NCBI GenBank assembly: GCA_913774625.1
Contig: CAJYHL010000039.1
Location: 62,001 to 126,000, forward strand
Source of the DNA: an uncultured Acidovorax sp.
Lineage (GTDB): Bacteria > Pseudomonadota > Gammaproteobacteria > Burkholderiales > Burkholderiaceae_C
Direction: 5' to 3'
DNA: 64,000 nucleotides
Shown here: piece by piece, positions 1-14,270 of the stretch
Position numbering within the stretch: position 1 is the first letter of the stretch
How the letters are laid out: every line of letters begins with the position of its first letter
Position numbers and translations under genes: made by a program
Notes under the pieces: model-generated
Databases searched by the model: none
Seen by the model: the letters and a program-made list of their open reading frames with translations, nothing else
What the model was told of the DNA's origin: nothing

Positions 1-4637
<4,637 letters not shown>

Positions 4638-4742
4638 GGCCGGCCAGCCACGCGCAGCGGCCGCATGCCGAGGGCTGGAACGCCCCGGCGCGGCCCGCTC
4701 CCGACGCACAGCCAAGCATTCACAGACATCAGGACAGACATC

Positions 4743-6221
4743 ATGGGAAAGACCACCGGCTTCATGGAATACGAGCGCATCGAAGAGGGCTACAAGCCCG
4801 TCCCCGAGCGCCTGAAGCACTACAAGGAATTCGTCATCGGCCTCGATGAGGCCCAGGCCAAGATCCAGGGCGCGCGCTGCATGGACTGCGGCACGCCGTT
4901 CTGCAACAACGGCTGCCCGGTCAACAACATCATTCCGGACTTCAACGACCTGGTCTATCAGCAGGACTGGAAGAGCGCCATCGCCGTGCTGCACAGCACG
5001 AACAACTTCCCCGAGTTCACCGGCCGCATCTGCCCCGCGCCCTGCGAGGCCGCCTGCGTGCTGAACGTCAATGACGACCCGGTGGGCATCAAGTCCATCG
5101 AGCACGCCATCATCGACCGCGCCTGGGCCGAAGGCTGGGTCAAGCCCCTGCCGGCCAAGCACAAGACCGGCAAGAAGGTGGCCGTGGTGGGCTCCGGCCC
5201 CGCCGGCATGGCGGCGGCCCAGCAGCTGGCGCGCGCCGGCCACGACGTGACCCTGTTCGAGAAGAACGACCGCATCGGCGGCCTGCTGCGCTACGGCATT
5301 CCCGACTTCAAGATGGAGAAGTCGCACATCGACCGCCGCGCCGAACAGCTCAAGGCCGAGGGCGTCACCATCCGCACCGGCGTGTTCGTCGGCGCGGCCA
5401 AGGACGGCCTGGGCAAGGGCTCCAAGGTGACCAACTGGGCCAAGGAAACCGTCAGCCCCGAACAGCTGCAGAAGGACTTCGACGCCGTGCTGCTGACCGG
5501 CGGCGCCGAGCAGAGCCGCGACCTGCCCGTGCCCGGCCGCGACCTGGACGGCATCCACTTCGCGATGGAATTCCTGCCCCAGCAGAACAAGGTCAATGCG
5601 GGCGACAAGCTCAAGGGCCAGCTGCGCGCCGACGGCAAGCACGTCATCGTGATCGGCGGCGGCGACACCGGCAGCGACTGCGTGGGCACCAGCAACCGCC
5701 ACGGCGCCGTGAGCGTCACGCAGTTCGAGCTGATGCCCCAGCCGCCGGCCGAAGAGAACCGTCCGCTGACCTGGCCCTATTGGCCGATCAAGCTGCGCAC
5801 CAGCTCCAGCCACGAAGAGGGCTGCGAGCGCGAGTTCGCCATCTCCACCAAGGAATTCATCGGCGAAAAGGGTAAGGTCACCGGCCTGAAGACCGTGCGC
5901 GTCGAATGGAAGGACGGCAAGATGGTCGAGGTCGCCGGCTCCGAGCAGGTGCTCAAGGCCGACCTGGTGCTGCTGGCCATGGGCTTCGTGAGCCCGGTGG
6001 CCGCCGTGCTGGACGCCTTCGGCGTCGAGAAGGACGCCCGTGGCAACGCCAAGGCGACCACCGACTTCGATGGCGGCTACGCCACCAACGTGCCCAAGGT
6101 GTTCGCTGCCGGCGACATCCGCCGCGGCCAGTCCCTGGTCGTGTGGGCCATCCGTGAAGGCCGCCAGGCCGCGCGCGCGGTTGATGAATTCCTGATGGGC
6201 TATTCCGACCTGCCGCGCTGA
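4743..6221 (+). CDS. gltD: Glutamate synthase small subunit
   Basis: GltD (492 aa) oxidises NADPH on its FAD and feeds electrons through 4Fe-4S clusters to GltB. Cysteine motifs for the clusters are near the N-terminus ([14 protein letters not shown], then CPAPCEAAC). An FAD-binding [10 protein letters not shown] motif follows near residue 155 and an NADPH-binding GGGDTGSDC motif near residue 310. The start at 4743 ([12 protein letters not shown]) has an AGGA eight bases upstream and matches family N-termini; an upstream in-frame ATG at 4665 would add 26 residues of unconserved sequence. The gene is followed by a strong intrinsic terminator that closes the gltBD unit. Confidence 0.97.
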   Translation: MGKTTGFMEYERIEEGYKPVPERLKHYKEFVIGLDEAQAKIQGARCMDCGTPFCNNGCPVNNIIPDFNDLVYQQDWKSAIAVLHSTNNFPEFTGRICPAPCEAACVLNVNDDPVGIKSIEHAIIDRAWAEGWVKPLPAKHKTGKKVAVVGSGPAGMAAAQQLARAGHDVTLFEKNDRIGGLLRYGIPDFKMEKSHIDRRAEQLKAEGVTIRTGVFVGAAKDGLGKGSKVTNWAKETVSPEQLQKDFDAVLLTGGAEQSRDLPVPGRDLDGIHFAMEFLPQQNKVNAGDKLKGQLRADGKHVIVIGGGDTGSDCVGTSNRHGAVSVTQFELMPQPPAEENRPLTWPYWPIKLRTSSSHEEGCEREFAISTKEFIGEKGKVTGLKTVRVEWKDGKMVEVAGSEQVLKADLVLLAMGFVSPVAAVLDAFGVEKDARGNAKATTDFDGGYATNVPKVFAAGDIRRGQSLVVWAIREGRQAARAVDEFLMGYSDLPR

Positions 6222-6244
6222 CCGGTTGCTGCGATGAAGAAGAG

Positions 6245-6273
6245 AACGGCGCCCGCGTGGCGCCGTTTTCATT
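6245..6273 (+). terminator. Rho-independent terminator of gltBD
   Basis: A perfect 9-bp stem (AACGGCGCC / GGCGCCGTT, 6245-6253 and 6259-6267) with a 5-base loop runs into TTTTC-ATTTT. It lies 24 bp after the gltD stop. Confidence 0.88.
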
Positions 6274-6288
6274 TTCCGATGGCAGCTT

Positions 6289-6305
6289 GCTATTGGTTTG
6301 ATAGC
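6289..6305. repeat. GCTAT-N7-ATAGC inverted-repeat element, copy 1
   Basis: The arms GCTAT and ATAGC enclose TGGTTTG. The same arms with a 7-base spacer containing TTTG recur at 47648-47664 and 52219-52235, all in intergenic DNA. A degenerate right half (TTTTTGATAGC) is seen near 15299-15309. It lies just after the gltBD terminator. Confidence 0.6.
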
Positions 6306-6387
6306 TTCCGGCGTTTATTGGGCCTGGGCTGCAGGCATGCCAGGGGCCGCAGCCGGCGGAGGCCACCGGCCGGCACGCCGAGTGGGC

Positions 6388-6393
6388 GACAAT
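6388..6393 (+). promoter_or_regulatory. Possible -10 element of the amino-acid ABC importer
   Basis: GACAAT lies about 92 bp ahead of the binding-protein start. Similar ACAAT hexamers precede other genes here. No good -35 could be named, so this is weak. Confidence 0.25.
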
Positions 6394-6484
6394 ACGTGCT
6401 CTCCCCAACCGCATCCGCCCGCTCCGCCGCATTCGCCGTGCGGGGCCGTGCGGTGTTTTTTTGTTTGCTGGAAACCGATTCGCC

Positions 6485-7291
6485 ATGAAGAAGATCGCCG
6501 CCATTGCGCTGCTGTCCGTGGGGGCCTTGCTGGCCGCCTGCGGCAAGAACGAAACCGCCCAGGCTCCTGCCGCCGCCCCTGCCGCACCCGCGCCGGCCGC
6601 CGTCGCCAAGATCGTGGTGGGCCTGGACGACAACTTCCCGCCCATGGGCTTCCGCGACGACAAGAACCAGCTGGTCGGCTTCGACATCGACATGGCCCGC
6701 GAAGCTGCCAAGCGCATGGGCGTGGAGGTCGAATTCAAGCCCATCGACTGGAGCGCCAAGGAAGCCGAGCTGTCGGGCAAGCGCGTGGATGCGCTCTGGA
6801 ACGGCCTGACCATCACCGACGAGCGCAAGCAGAACATCGCCTTCACCGCGCCCTACATGGAGAACCACCAGATCATCGTGGTGCCCGCGAGCTCGCCCAT
6901 CAAGACCAAGGCCGATCTGGCCGGCAAGGTGGTCGGCGCGCAGGAAGGCTCCAGCGCGGTCGACGCCGTCAAGAAGGACGAGGCCGTGTTCAAGTCGTTC
7001 AAGGAGTTCAAGACCTTCGGCGACAACGTGACCGCGCTGATGGACCTGTCCACCGGCCGCCTGGACGCCGTGGTGGTCGATGAAGTGGTGGGCCGCTACT
7101 ACGTCGCCAAGAAGCCGCAGGACTACGCGGTGCTGCAGGACAACTTCGGCACCGAAGAGTACGGCGTGGGCGTGCGCAAGGACGACACCGCGCTGCAGGG
7201 CCGCCTGGACACGGCCCTGGCCGAGATGAAGAAGGACGGCACGGCCGGCCGCATCGCCGAGCAGTGGTTCGGCAAGAACATCATCAAGTAA
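6485..7291 (+). CDS. Amino-acid ABC transporter substrate-binding lipoprotein
   Basis: A solute-binding protein of the polar amino-acid family (SBP_bac_3), 268 aa. The N-terminus MKKIAAIALL...LLAACGKNE has a lysine start, a hydrophobic stretch and a lipobox (LAAC), so it should be a lipid-anchored periplasmic protein. An Ala/Pro-rich linker (about residues 24-40) precedes the fold, which opens KIVVGLDDNFPPMGF and contains the typical WNGLTITDERKQNIAFTAPY segment. The start at 6485 is chosen because it begins the signal peptide. The permease and ATPase genes follow, although a 191-bp spacer filled by a repeat-like element separates this gene from the permease. Specificity cannot be read from sequence. 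Confidence 0.92.
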   Translation: MKKIAAIALLSVGALLAACGKNETAQAPAAAPAAPAPAAVAKIVVGLDDNFPPMGFRDDKNQLVGFDIDMAREAAKRMGVEVEFKPIDWSAKEAELSGKRVDALWNGLTITDERKQNIAFTAPYMENHQIIVVPASSPIKTKADLAGKVVGAQEGSSAVDAVKKDEAVFKSFKEFKTFGDNVTALMDLSTGRLDAVVVDEVVGRYYVAKKPQDYAVLQDNFGTEEYGVGVRKDDTALQGRLDTALAEMKKDGTAGRIAEQWFGKNIIK

Positions 7292-7299
7292 CTTCGGCG

Positions 7300-7450
7300 C
7301 GTCCCCTTGAGCGGCTTCGCCGCTTCCCCCTTCTCTCGCCTCGCTGCGCGATGCTGGAAGGGGGACGCAGCCGGCGCGGCGGGGCGGCCCTTGCGCGGCT
7401 GCCGCTGGCCCTGGGCCGCGCCGGTTGCCGAGGCCGGGGGCCATGGCGGC
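7300..7450. repeat. GC-rich extragenic repeat-like element
   Basis: It fills the spacer between the binding protein and permease genes. It contains a short hairpin (AGCGGC-TTC-GCCGCT, 7310-7324) followed by paired CCCCCTT (7326-7332) and AAGGGGG (7358-7364). I recall similar spacer sequences from Comamonadaceae genomes. It is non-coding, and how it affects the polarity between binding protein and permease is unknown. Confidence 0.5.
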
Positions 7451-7482
7451 CTCTGGCATCCTGACCATCATTCTTCTCGCAG

Positions 7483-8136
7483 ATGGATTACGTTCTTTCC
7501 CTTCTGGGGCCGCTGGCGCAAGGCGCCACCGTCACCCTGAAGCTGTTTGTCATCACGCTGGCGCTGGCCGTGCCGCTGGGGCTGCTGCTGGCGCTGGCGC
7601 GCGTGTCGCGGTTCGCGCTGCTGTCGGGCGTGGTCAACGGCTACATCTGGCTCATGCGCGGCACGCCGCTCATGCTGCAGATGCTGTTCATCTACTTCGC
7701 GCTGCCCTTCGTGCCGGTCATCGGCGTGCGGCTGCCCGATTTCCCGGCGGCCGTGGCGGCCTTCGCGCTGAACTATGCGGCCTACTTCGCCGAGATCTTC
7801 CGCGCCGGCATCCAGTCGGTGGACCGGGGCCAGTACGAGGCCGCCCGCGTGCTGGGCATGACCTACGGCCAGACCATGCGCCGCATCGTGCTGCCGCAGA
7901 TGGTGCGCCGCGTGCTGCCGCCCATGAGCAACGAGACCATCACCCTGGTCAAGGACACCTCGCTCATCTACGTGCTGGCCCTGAACGACCTGCTGCGCGC
8001 CGCGCGCGGCTTCGTGCAGCGCGACTTCACGACCACGCCGTTCATCGTGGCGGCGGCCTTCTATCTCCTCATGACCCTGGTGCTGACCTGGGGCTTCCAG
8101 CGGCTGGAGCGGCGCTATGCCAAGCACGACGACTGA
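7483..8136 (+). CDS. Amino-acid ABC transporter permease
   Basis: Inner-membrane permease of the His/Glu/Gln type (217 aa). It begins MDYVLSLLGPLAQGATVTLKL, typical of this family. Several hydrophobic helices are visible and the cytoplasmic EAA-like loop that docks to the ATPase appears as YEAARVLGMTYGQTMRRIVLPQ (about residues 118-139). Residues such as RGTPLMLQ and NYAAYFAEIFRAGIQS are family hallmarks. It follows the binding protein after 191 bp and is followed directly by the ATPase. Confidence 0.93.
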   Translation: MDYVLSLLGPLAQGATVTLKLFVITLALAVPLGLLLALARVSRFALLSGVVNGYIWLMRGTPLMLQMLFIYFALPFVPVIGVRLPDFPAAVAAFALNYAAYFAEIFRAGIQSVDRGQYEAARVLGMTYGQTMRRIVLPQMVRRVLPPMSNETITLVKDTSLIYVLALNDLLRAARGFVQRDFTTTPFIVAAAFYLLMTLVLTWGFQRLERRYAKHDD

Positions 8137-8158
8137 ATCACGAGGCGCTGCCGTGCCG

Positions 8159-8911
<753 letters not shown>

Positions 8912-9010
8912 AAGTGACTTTTCCCCTGGTCCGCAAGGACGGCTGGCACGTATATCGCTTCGCCCCGATGCTCACTTAACAATAGCGGTATGATGCCGCC
9001 GCCCGCATGC

Positions 9011-9032
9011 AAACATGCATGCATGTATGTTT
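9011..9032. promoter_or_regulatory. Near-perfect 22-bp palindrome upstream of mlaF
   Basis: The sequence reads AAACATGCATG then CATGTATGTTT. Only one of its eleven base pairs is mismatched, and an extra GCATGC directly precedes it. It lies 87 bp ahead of the mlaF start in a 207-bp spacer, a suitable place for a repressor or activator site. No known regulator consensus was recognised. Confidence 0.45.
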
Positions 9033-9118
9033 GAGTTACCATCGGCCCGCATCGCGCTGCGGTGCCAGCTGTGACAATCGCGCCCGCACCGTTTCCTTCC
9101 ATCTTCCGTACCCGCCTA

Positions 9119-9949
9119 ATGCCTCCGTCCTCTGCCCTGGTCGAACTGCGCAACGTGACCTTCTCCTATGGAGACCGGGTCATCCTGCGCGACCTGTCGC
9201 TGTCGGTGCCGCGCGGCAAGGTGACGGCGCTCATGGGCGCTTCCGGCGGCGGCAAGACCACCGTGCTGCGCCTGATCGGCGGCCAGCAGAAGGCCCAGCA
9301 GGGCGAGGTGCTGGTGGACGGGCAGGACGTGGGCCGCATGGACGCCGCCCAGCTCTACGCCGCGCGCCGGCGCATGGGCATGCTGTTCCAGTTCGGTGCT
9401 CTGTTCACCGACATGGACGTGTTCGAGAACGTGGCCTTTCCTCTGCGCGAGCACACCGACCTGCCCGAAGAGCTGATCCGCGACATCGTGCTGATGAAGC
9501 TGCACGCCGTGGGCCTGCGCGGCGCGCGCGACCTCATGCCCAGCCAGATTTCCGGCGGCATGGCCCGCCGCGTGGCGCTGGCCCGCGCCATCGCGCTCGA
9601 CCCGCAACTCATCATGTACGACGAACCCTTCGCCGGGCTGGACCCGATCTCGCTCGGCATCGCCGCGCAGCTCATCCGTCAGCTCAACGACGCCATGGGC
9701 CTCACCACCCTGGTCGTCTCGCACGACGTGGAAGAGACCTTCCGCGTGGCCGACCATGTCATCGTGCTGGGCCCTGGCACCGTGGCGGCCCAGGGCACGC
9801 CCGACGAGGTGCGCGCCAGCGCCGACCCGCTGGTGCAGCAGTTCGTGAACGCGCTGCCCACCGGGCCCGTTCCCTTCCATTACCCCGGCCCCAGCCTGGC
9901 CGACGACTTCGGCCCGGTGGGCGGCATGCCCGCAGGAGGTGCGCGATGA
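9119..9949 (+). CDS. mlaF: Mla phospholipid transport ATP-binding protein MlaF
   Basis: ATPase of the MlaFEDB inner-membrane complex, which moves phospholipids between inner and outer membranes and maintains outer-membrane lipid asymmetry (276 aa). It has Walker A GASGGGKTT, the signature ISGGMARR and Walker B LIMYDEPFAGLDP. The MARR form of the signature and the DPIS following Walker B are typical of MlaF/Ttg2A. The start at 9119 (MPPSSALVELRNVTFSYG) is preferred over the in-frame GTG at 9062, because conservation begins at VELRNV. The mlaE start overlaps the stop codon as ATGA. Confidence 0.95.
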   Translation: MPPSSALVELRNVTFSYGDRVILRDLSLSVPRGKVTALMGASGGGKTTVLRLIGGQQKAQQGEVLVDGQDVGRMDAAQLYAARRRMGMLFQFGALFTDMDVFENVAFPLREHTDLPEELIRDIVLMKLHAVGLRGARDLMPSQISGGMARRVALARAIALDPQLIMYDEPFAGLDPISLGIAAQLIRQLNDAMGLTTLVVSHDVEETFRVADHVIVLGPGTVAAQGTPDEVRASADPLVQQFVNALPTGPVPFHYPGPSLADDFGPVGGMPAGGAR

Positions 9950-10728
9950 GCTGGTGGCGACCCTCCGACGTCGGCTATGCCGTGCGCTGCAAGCTGGCCG
10001 GCATCGGCATGGCCGCGCGCCTCTTTGTGCGCCTGGTCGCGCTGATCGGCCCCACGCTGCGGCGCCCGGCGCTGCTGCGCGACCAGATCCATTTCCTGGG
10101 CAACTATTCGCTCTCCATCATCGCCATGTCGGGCCTGTTCGTGGGCTTCGTGCTGGCGCTGCAGGGCTACAACGTGCTGCAGCGCTACGGCTCGGCCAAC
10201 GCGCTGGGCCTGGTGGTCACGCTGGGGCTGGTGCGCGAACTGGGCCCGGTCGTCACCGCACTGCTCTTTGCCGGGCGCGCCGGCACTTCGCTCACCGCCG
10301 AGATCGGCCTGATGCGTGCCGGTGAGCAGCTCTCGGCCATGGAGATGATGGCCGTCGATCCGGTGCGCCGCATCCTGGCGCCGCGCTTCTGGGGCGGCTT
10401 CGTCGCCATGCCGCTGCTGGCGGCGGTGTTCAGCGCAGTCGGCGTCATCGGCGGCTGGATCGTGGGCGTGCTGCTGATCGGCGTCGATGCCGGCGCCTTC
10501 TGGGGCCAGATGCAAAGCGGCGTGGACGTGTTCAAGGACGTGGGCAACGGAGTCATCAAGAGCCTGGTCTTCGGCGTGACCGTGACCTTCATCGCCGTGC
10601 TGCAGGGCTTCGTGGCCAAGCCCACGCCCGAAGGCGTGTCGCGCGCCACCACGCGCACCGTGGTCATGGCCTCGCTCTCCGTGCTGGGCCTGGACTTCAT
10701 TCTCACGGCCCTGATGTTCAGTATCTGA
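9946..10728 (+). CDS. mlaE: Mla phospholipid transport permease MlaE
   Basis: Integral membrane permease of the Mla complex (260 aa, MlaE/YrbE family). Visible hallmarks are LRDQIHFLGNYSL, the GLVREL-GPVVTALLFAGRAG segment, EIGLMRAGEQLSAMEMMAVDP and the C-terminal VMASLSVLGLDFILTALMF. The ATG overlaps the mlaF stop (ATGA) and is preceded by an exceptionally good Shine-Dalgarno, AGGAGGT at 9934-9940, so the two subunits are translationally coupled. mlaD follows 49 bp later. Confidence 0.96.
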   Translation: MSWWRPSDVGYAVRCKLAGIGMAARLFVRLVALIGPTLRRPALLRDQIHFLGNYSLSIIAMSGLFVGFVLALQGYNVLQRYGSANALGLVVTLGLVRELGPVVTALLFAGRAGTSLTAEIGLMRAGEQLSAMEMMAVDPVRRILAPRFWGGFVAMPLLAAVFSAVGVIGGWIVGVLLIGVDAGAFWGQMQSGVDVFKDVGNGVIKSLVFGVTVTFIAVLQGFVAKPTPEGVSRATTRTVVMASLSVLGLDFILTALMFSI

Positions 10729-10777
10729 TCGCTGCCGACCGCGACGATCTACAGCCTTTCAAGGAAATCAAAACACC

Positions 10778-11260
10778 ATGCAGCATTCCAAGAACGACTT
10801 CTGGGTGGGCCTCTTCGTCCTGCTGGGCGGTGCGGCTCTCGTCTTCCTGGCCTTGCAGTCCGCCAACCTGCTGAGCCTGAACCTGCAGTCCGGCTACCAG
10901 ATCACGGCCAAGTTCGACAACATCGGCGGCCTCAAGCCCCAGGCGGCCGTGCGCAGCTCGGGCGTGGTGGTGGGCCGGGTCAAGTCGATCAGCTTCGACG
11001 ACAAGGTCTTCCGTGCCAACGTGGTGCTGGACCTGGACAAGCGCTACCTCTTCCCCAAGGACAGCTCGTTCAAGATCCTCACCAGTGGCCTGCTGGGCGA
11101 CCAGTACATCGGCATCGAGGCCGGCGCCGACGAGAAGAACCTCGCCGCCGGCGACGTGGTGACCCAGACCCAATCGGCCATCGTGCTGGAGAACCTGATC
11201 GGGCAGTTCCTCTACGGCAAAGCGCAAGAAGGCGCTTCGAGCGCGGGAAGCAAAAAATGA
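10778..11260 (+). CDS. mlaD: Mla substrate-binding MCE protein MlaD
   Basis: MCE-domain protein anchored in the inner membrane by one N-terminal helix (160 aa). The N-terminus HSKNDFWVGLFVLLGGAALVFLALQ is the membrane segment. The MCE domain follows with YQITAKFDNIGGLKPQAAVRSSGVVVGRV. The C-terminal ENLIGQFLYGKAQE is typical of MlaD. Shine-Dalgarno AAGGAAAT precedes the ATG. It forms the hexameric periplasmic ring of MlaFEDB in the family. The stop overlaps the mlaA start (ATGA). Confidence 0.95.
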   Translation: MQHSKNDFWVGLFVLLGGAALVFLALQSANLLSLNLQSGYQITAKFDNIGGLKPQAAVRSSGVVVGRVKSISFDDKVFRANVVLDLDKRYLFPKDSSFKILTSGLLGDQYIGIEAGADEKNLAAGDVVTQTQSAIVLENLIGQFLYGKAQEGASSAGSKK

Positions 11261-12081
11261 ACAACAACAGCCATCATCCACAACACCGGATCTCGCTGCG
11301 CCGCAGGGCGGCCGCGGCCCCTGTCCGCCGCGCCGCAGCGGTCGCCACGCTGGCGCTGGGCAGCCTGACGCTCGCCGGCTGCGCCTCCGGGCCGCATGCC
11401 AATCCGCGCGATCCGTTCGAGCCCTACAACCGCACCGTGACCGACTTCAACGACGGCGTGGACCGGGCCGTGCTCAAGCCTGCTGCCGACGCCTACCGCG
11501 TGGTCGTGCCCTCGCCGGTGCGCACGGGCGTGAGCAACTTCTTCGCCAACCTGGGCGACATGTGGTCCTTCGTCAACAACGTGCTGCAGTTCCGCGGCAG
11601 CGAGGCCATGGACAGCCTGGTGCGCTTCAACGTGAACACCGTGTTCGGCCTGGGCGGCGTGCTGGATATCGCCAGCGAAATGGGCATTCCGCGCCGCAAG
11701 ACCGACTTCGGCCTGACCCTGGGCCGCTGGGGCGTGCCGACCGGCCCGTATCTGGTGCTGCCCCTGCTGGGCCCCTCGACGGTGCGCGACACCGCAGCGC
11801 TGCCGATCGACGTCCAGGGCAATCCGCTGCGCGACGTGGACCCGGTCTCGGCGCGCAACCAGCTCTACGTGCTGCGCGTCGTGGACAAGCGCGCCAGCCT
11901 GCTGGCCGCGGGCAATGTGCTGGAAACGGCCGCGCTCGACAAGTACAGCTTCACGCGTGACGTCTTCCTGAGGGTGCGCAGCCTGGAGGCCACGCCTGAT
12001 CAGGGCGACGGCACCCTGGGCGCCGACGACGACGCGGGCTACGACCCCAACGCGGGCAAGCTGCCTCCCACGCCCCAATGA
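11257..12081 (+). CDS. mlaA: Outer-membrane phospholipid lipoprotein MlaA (VacJ)
   Basis: MlaA removes misplaced phospholipids from the outer leaflet of the outer membrane and hands them to MlaC (274 aa). The signal peptide is long and Arg-rich, ending in a lipobox LAGC near residue 45. The mature part shows DPFEPYNRTVTDFND, FFANLGDMWSFVNNVLQ and the GLTLGRWGVPTGPYLVLPLLGPS block that is diagnostic of the family. Translation is coupled to mlaD by an ATGA overlap. In many gammaproteobacteria mlaA lies apart from mlaFEDCB; here it is in the operon. Confidence 0.95.
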   Translation: MNNNSHHPQHRISLRRRAAAAPVRRAAAVATLALGSLTLAGCASGPHANPRDPFEPYNRTVTDFNDGVDRAVLKPAADAYRVVVPSPVRTGVSNFFANLGDMWSFVNNVLQFRGSEAMDSLVRFNVNTVFGLGGVLDIASEMGIPRRKTDFGLTLGRWGVPTGPYLVLPLLGPSTVRDTAALPIDVQGNPLRDVDPVSARNQLYVLRVVDKRASLLAAGNVLETAALDKYSFTRDVFLRVRSLEATPDQGDGTLGADDDAGYDPNAGKLPPTPQ

Positions 12082-12246
12082 GCGGCACCCACCGCTGCCG
12101 GCCGCAGCGCTTTCGCTTGCAGGCCTTGCATTGACTTGCATCCGGGTACGCGTCCGACGCATCAGGCGCCCGGGCGCGTTCCAGAATAAGACCGGACAAC
12201 ATCGTATTTGCCGGGCCGCAAGGCCCGCGCCGAAAGGAAAGCTTCC

Positions 12247-12885
12247 ATGATCCAACGCCGTGATCTCGCCCGCTGGGCCCTCGCTCTGACCGCTGCCGCC
12301 TCGCTGGGCGGCCCCCTGTTGGCCTGGGCCGCCGAAGAAGGCCCCGAGGAACTGGTCAAGCGCCTGTCCACCGACGTGCTGGCCAAGGTGCGTGCCGACA
12401 AGTCGCTGCAGCGCGGCGACATCGACAAGGTGGTGGCGCTGGTGGACCAGACCATCCTGCCGCATGTGGACTTCCGCCGCATGACCGCCGCCGCCACGGG
12501 CCCGGCCTGGCGCCAGGCCACGCCCGATCAGCAAAAGCGGCTGCAGGACGAGTTCAAGACGCTGCTGATCCGCACCTACTCGGGCGCTCTCAACCAGGTC
12601 AGCGACCAGACCATCACCGTCAAGCCCGTGCGCATGTCGCCCGGCGACACCGACGTGCTGGTGCGCACCGAGATCAAGGGACGCGGCGATCCGGTGCAGC
12701 TGGACTACCGCCTGGAGAAGGGCGCCGGCGGCGAGTGGAAGGTGTACAACCTGAACGTCATGGGTGTCTGGCTGGTCGATACCTACCGCAGCCAGTTCGC
12801 CCAGGAGATCAACTCCAAGGGCATCGACGGCCTGATCGACGCGCTGGCAGCCCGCAACAAGGCCAACGCCGGCAAGGCCAGCTGA
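12247..12885 (+). CDS. mlaC: Periplasmic phospholipid carrier MlaC
   Basis: MlaC (212 aa) shuttles phospholipids across the periplasm between MlaA and MlaFEDB. It carries a Sec-type signal (MIQRRDLARWALAL...AWA-AEEG). Family features are KVVALVDQTILPHVDFRRMTA, a Tyr-containing LLIRTYSGAL and the C-terminal KVYNLNVMGVWLVDTYRSQF. The start at 12247 has a GAAAGGAAAG Shine-Dalgarno; an upstream in-frame ATG at 12208 would put a basic tail before the signal. It follows mlaA by 165 bp and leads into the STAS gene. Confidence 0.95.
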   Translation: MIQRRDLARWALALTAAASLGGPLLAWAAEEGPEELVKRLSTDVLAKVRADKSLQRGDIDKVVALVDQTILPHVDFRRMTAAATGPAWRQATPDQQKRLQDEFKTLLIRTYSGALNQVSDQTITVKPVRMSPGDTDVLVRTEIKGRGDPVQLDYRLEKGAGGEWKVYNLNVMGVWLVDTYRSQFAQEINSKGIDGLIDALAARNKANAGKAS

Positions 12886-12911
12886 TCCTCGATCCCGCAA
12901 GGCAACGACGC

Positions 12912-13184
12912 ATGCTGGTTCTACCGCCCGAACTGACCCATGAGCAGGCCAGCGCCAGCCTGCGGATGCTGCTGCAGGGCCTGAAGGCGCACCGCGATCC
13001 GGCCCTGGTGGTCGATGCGGCTGCGCTGACCTCCTTCGACTCGTCCGCGCTGGCCGTGCTGCTCGAATGCCGCCGCGCGGCGCTCTCCGAAGGCAAGTCC
13101 TTCTCCGTGAAATCGCTGCCGGCTTCGCTCGCCTCCCTGGCGGGCCTCTACGGCATCTCCGAGCTCCTGCCCACCGCGGCCTGA
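12912..13184 (+). CDS. mlaB: STAS-domain protein, probable MlaB
   Basis: A small single STAS domain (90 aa) with the anti-sigma-antagonist-like core LVVDAAALTSFDSSALAVLLECRRAA. In the Mla system MlaB binds MlaF in the cytoplasm and is needed for complex assembly and activity. Position as last gene of the mla group, 26 bp after mlaC, supports this role. The start at 12912 (MLVLPPELTHEQ) is inferred from domain boundaries. Confidence 0.82.
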   Translation: MLVLPPELTHEQASASLRMLLQGLKAHRDPALVVDAAALTSFDSSALAVLLECRRAALSEGKSFSVKSLPASLASLAGLYGISELLPTAA

Positions 13185-13263
13185 CGCGGCAGCCCGGCCG
13201 CGTAGCCGGGCCTGCGCCACGCCCCGCAAGTCCCCAGGCAGGCGAGCGGCCGGCACGAGGCCG

Positions 13264-13269
13264 TAAAAT
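13264..13269 (+). promoter_or_regulatory. Possible -10 box (TAAAAT) close to the ABC exporter start
   Basis: TAAAAT lies only 11 bp ahead of the ATG at 13281. If it is a true -10, the transcript would begin within a few bases of the start codon. No clear -35 is seen. Confidence 0.3.
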
Positions 13270-13280
13270 CGCGGGCTCCC

Positions 13281-14270
13281 ATGCCAGCAGTCTCCTTTCA
13301 ATCCGTCTCCAAGACGTTCTCCACCCCCAAGGGGCCGTTCCAGGCGCTCGACGGCGTCAGCCTCGACATCGAAGAAGGCGAATTCTTCGGACTGCTGGGG
13401 CCCAACGGCGCGGGTAAGACCACCCTCATCAGCATCCTGGCCGGCCTGGCGCGCGCCAGCAGCGGCCGTGTGCTGGTGCAGGGCAGCGACGTGCAGGCCG
13501 ACTACGCGCAGGCCCGCCGCAAGCTGGGCATCGTGCCGCAGGAGCTGGTGTTCGACCCGTTCTTCAACGTGCGCGAGGCGCTGCGCATCCAGTCGGGCTA
13601 CTTCGGCGTGAAGAACAACGAGGCCTGGATCGACGAGCTGCTCGAAAGCCTGGGCCTGGCCGACAAGGCCACGTCCAACATGCGCCAGCTCTCGGGCGGC
13701 ATGAAGCGCCGTGTGCTGGTGGCGCAGGCCCTGGTCCACCGGCCGCCCATCATCGTGCTCGACGAACCCACGGCCGGCGTCGATGTCGAATTGCGCCAGA
13801 CGCTCTGGCATTTCGTCGCCCGCCTCAACAAGCAGGGCCACACCGTGCTGCTGACCACCCATTACCTGGAAGAAGCCGAGGCGCTGTGCAACCGCATCGC
13901 CATGCTCAAGCGCGGGCCCCGCGGCGGCGAGGTGGTGGCGCTGTCCACCACGTCGGAGCTGCTGCAGGCCGCTTCCACCAACGTGCTGCGCTTCAAGACC
14001 GACGATGCCCTGCCGCCTGCGCTGGCCGCCCAGGCCCGCGTGACCGGCCGCGTGGTGCAGCTGCCGGCCCAGCAGGCCGACGACATCGAAACGCATCTGG
14101 CCGCCCTGCGCGCCGCGGGCGTGCGCGTGCAGGACGTGGAGATCCGCCGTGCCGACCTGGAAGACGTGTTCCTCAGCGTGATGGCGGAATCGCGCTACCC
14201 CGACCCCGCCGCCGCGCCGCCACCGGCCGACGGGCCCGAAGAGACGGCAGAAGGCGGGGTGCGGCTATGA
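13281..14270 (+). CDS. ABC-2 type exporter ATP-binding protein (YadG-like)
   Basis: ATPase of 329 aa with Walker A GPNGAGKTT, signature LSGGMKRR and Walker B IIVLDEPTAGVD. A C-terminal extension of about 100 residues with DLEDVFLSVMAES is typical of ABC-2 exporters such as YadG, CcmA and DrrA. The permease starts inside its stop codon (ATGA), so the two are co-translated. The pair commonly lies between mla and murA in beta-proteobacteria. Its substrate is unknown to me. Confidence 0.9.
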   Translation: MPAVSFQSVSKTFSTPKGPFQALDGVSLDIEEGEFFGLLGPNGAGKTTLISILAGLARASSGRVLVQGSDVQADYAQARRKLGIVPQELVFDPFFNVREALRIQSGYFGVKNNEAWIDELLESLGLADKATSNMRQLSGGMKRRVLVAQALVHRPPIIVLDEPTAGVDVELRQTLWHFVARLNKQGHTVLLTTHYLEEAEALCNRIAMLKRGPRGGEVVALSTTSELLQAASTNVLRFKTDDALPPALAAQARVTGRVVQLPAQQADDIETHLAALRAAGVRVQDVEIRRADLEDVFLSVMAESRYPDPAAAPPPADGPEETAEGGVRL

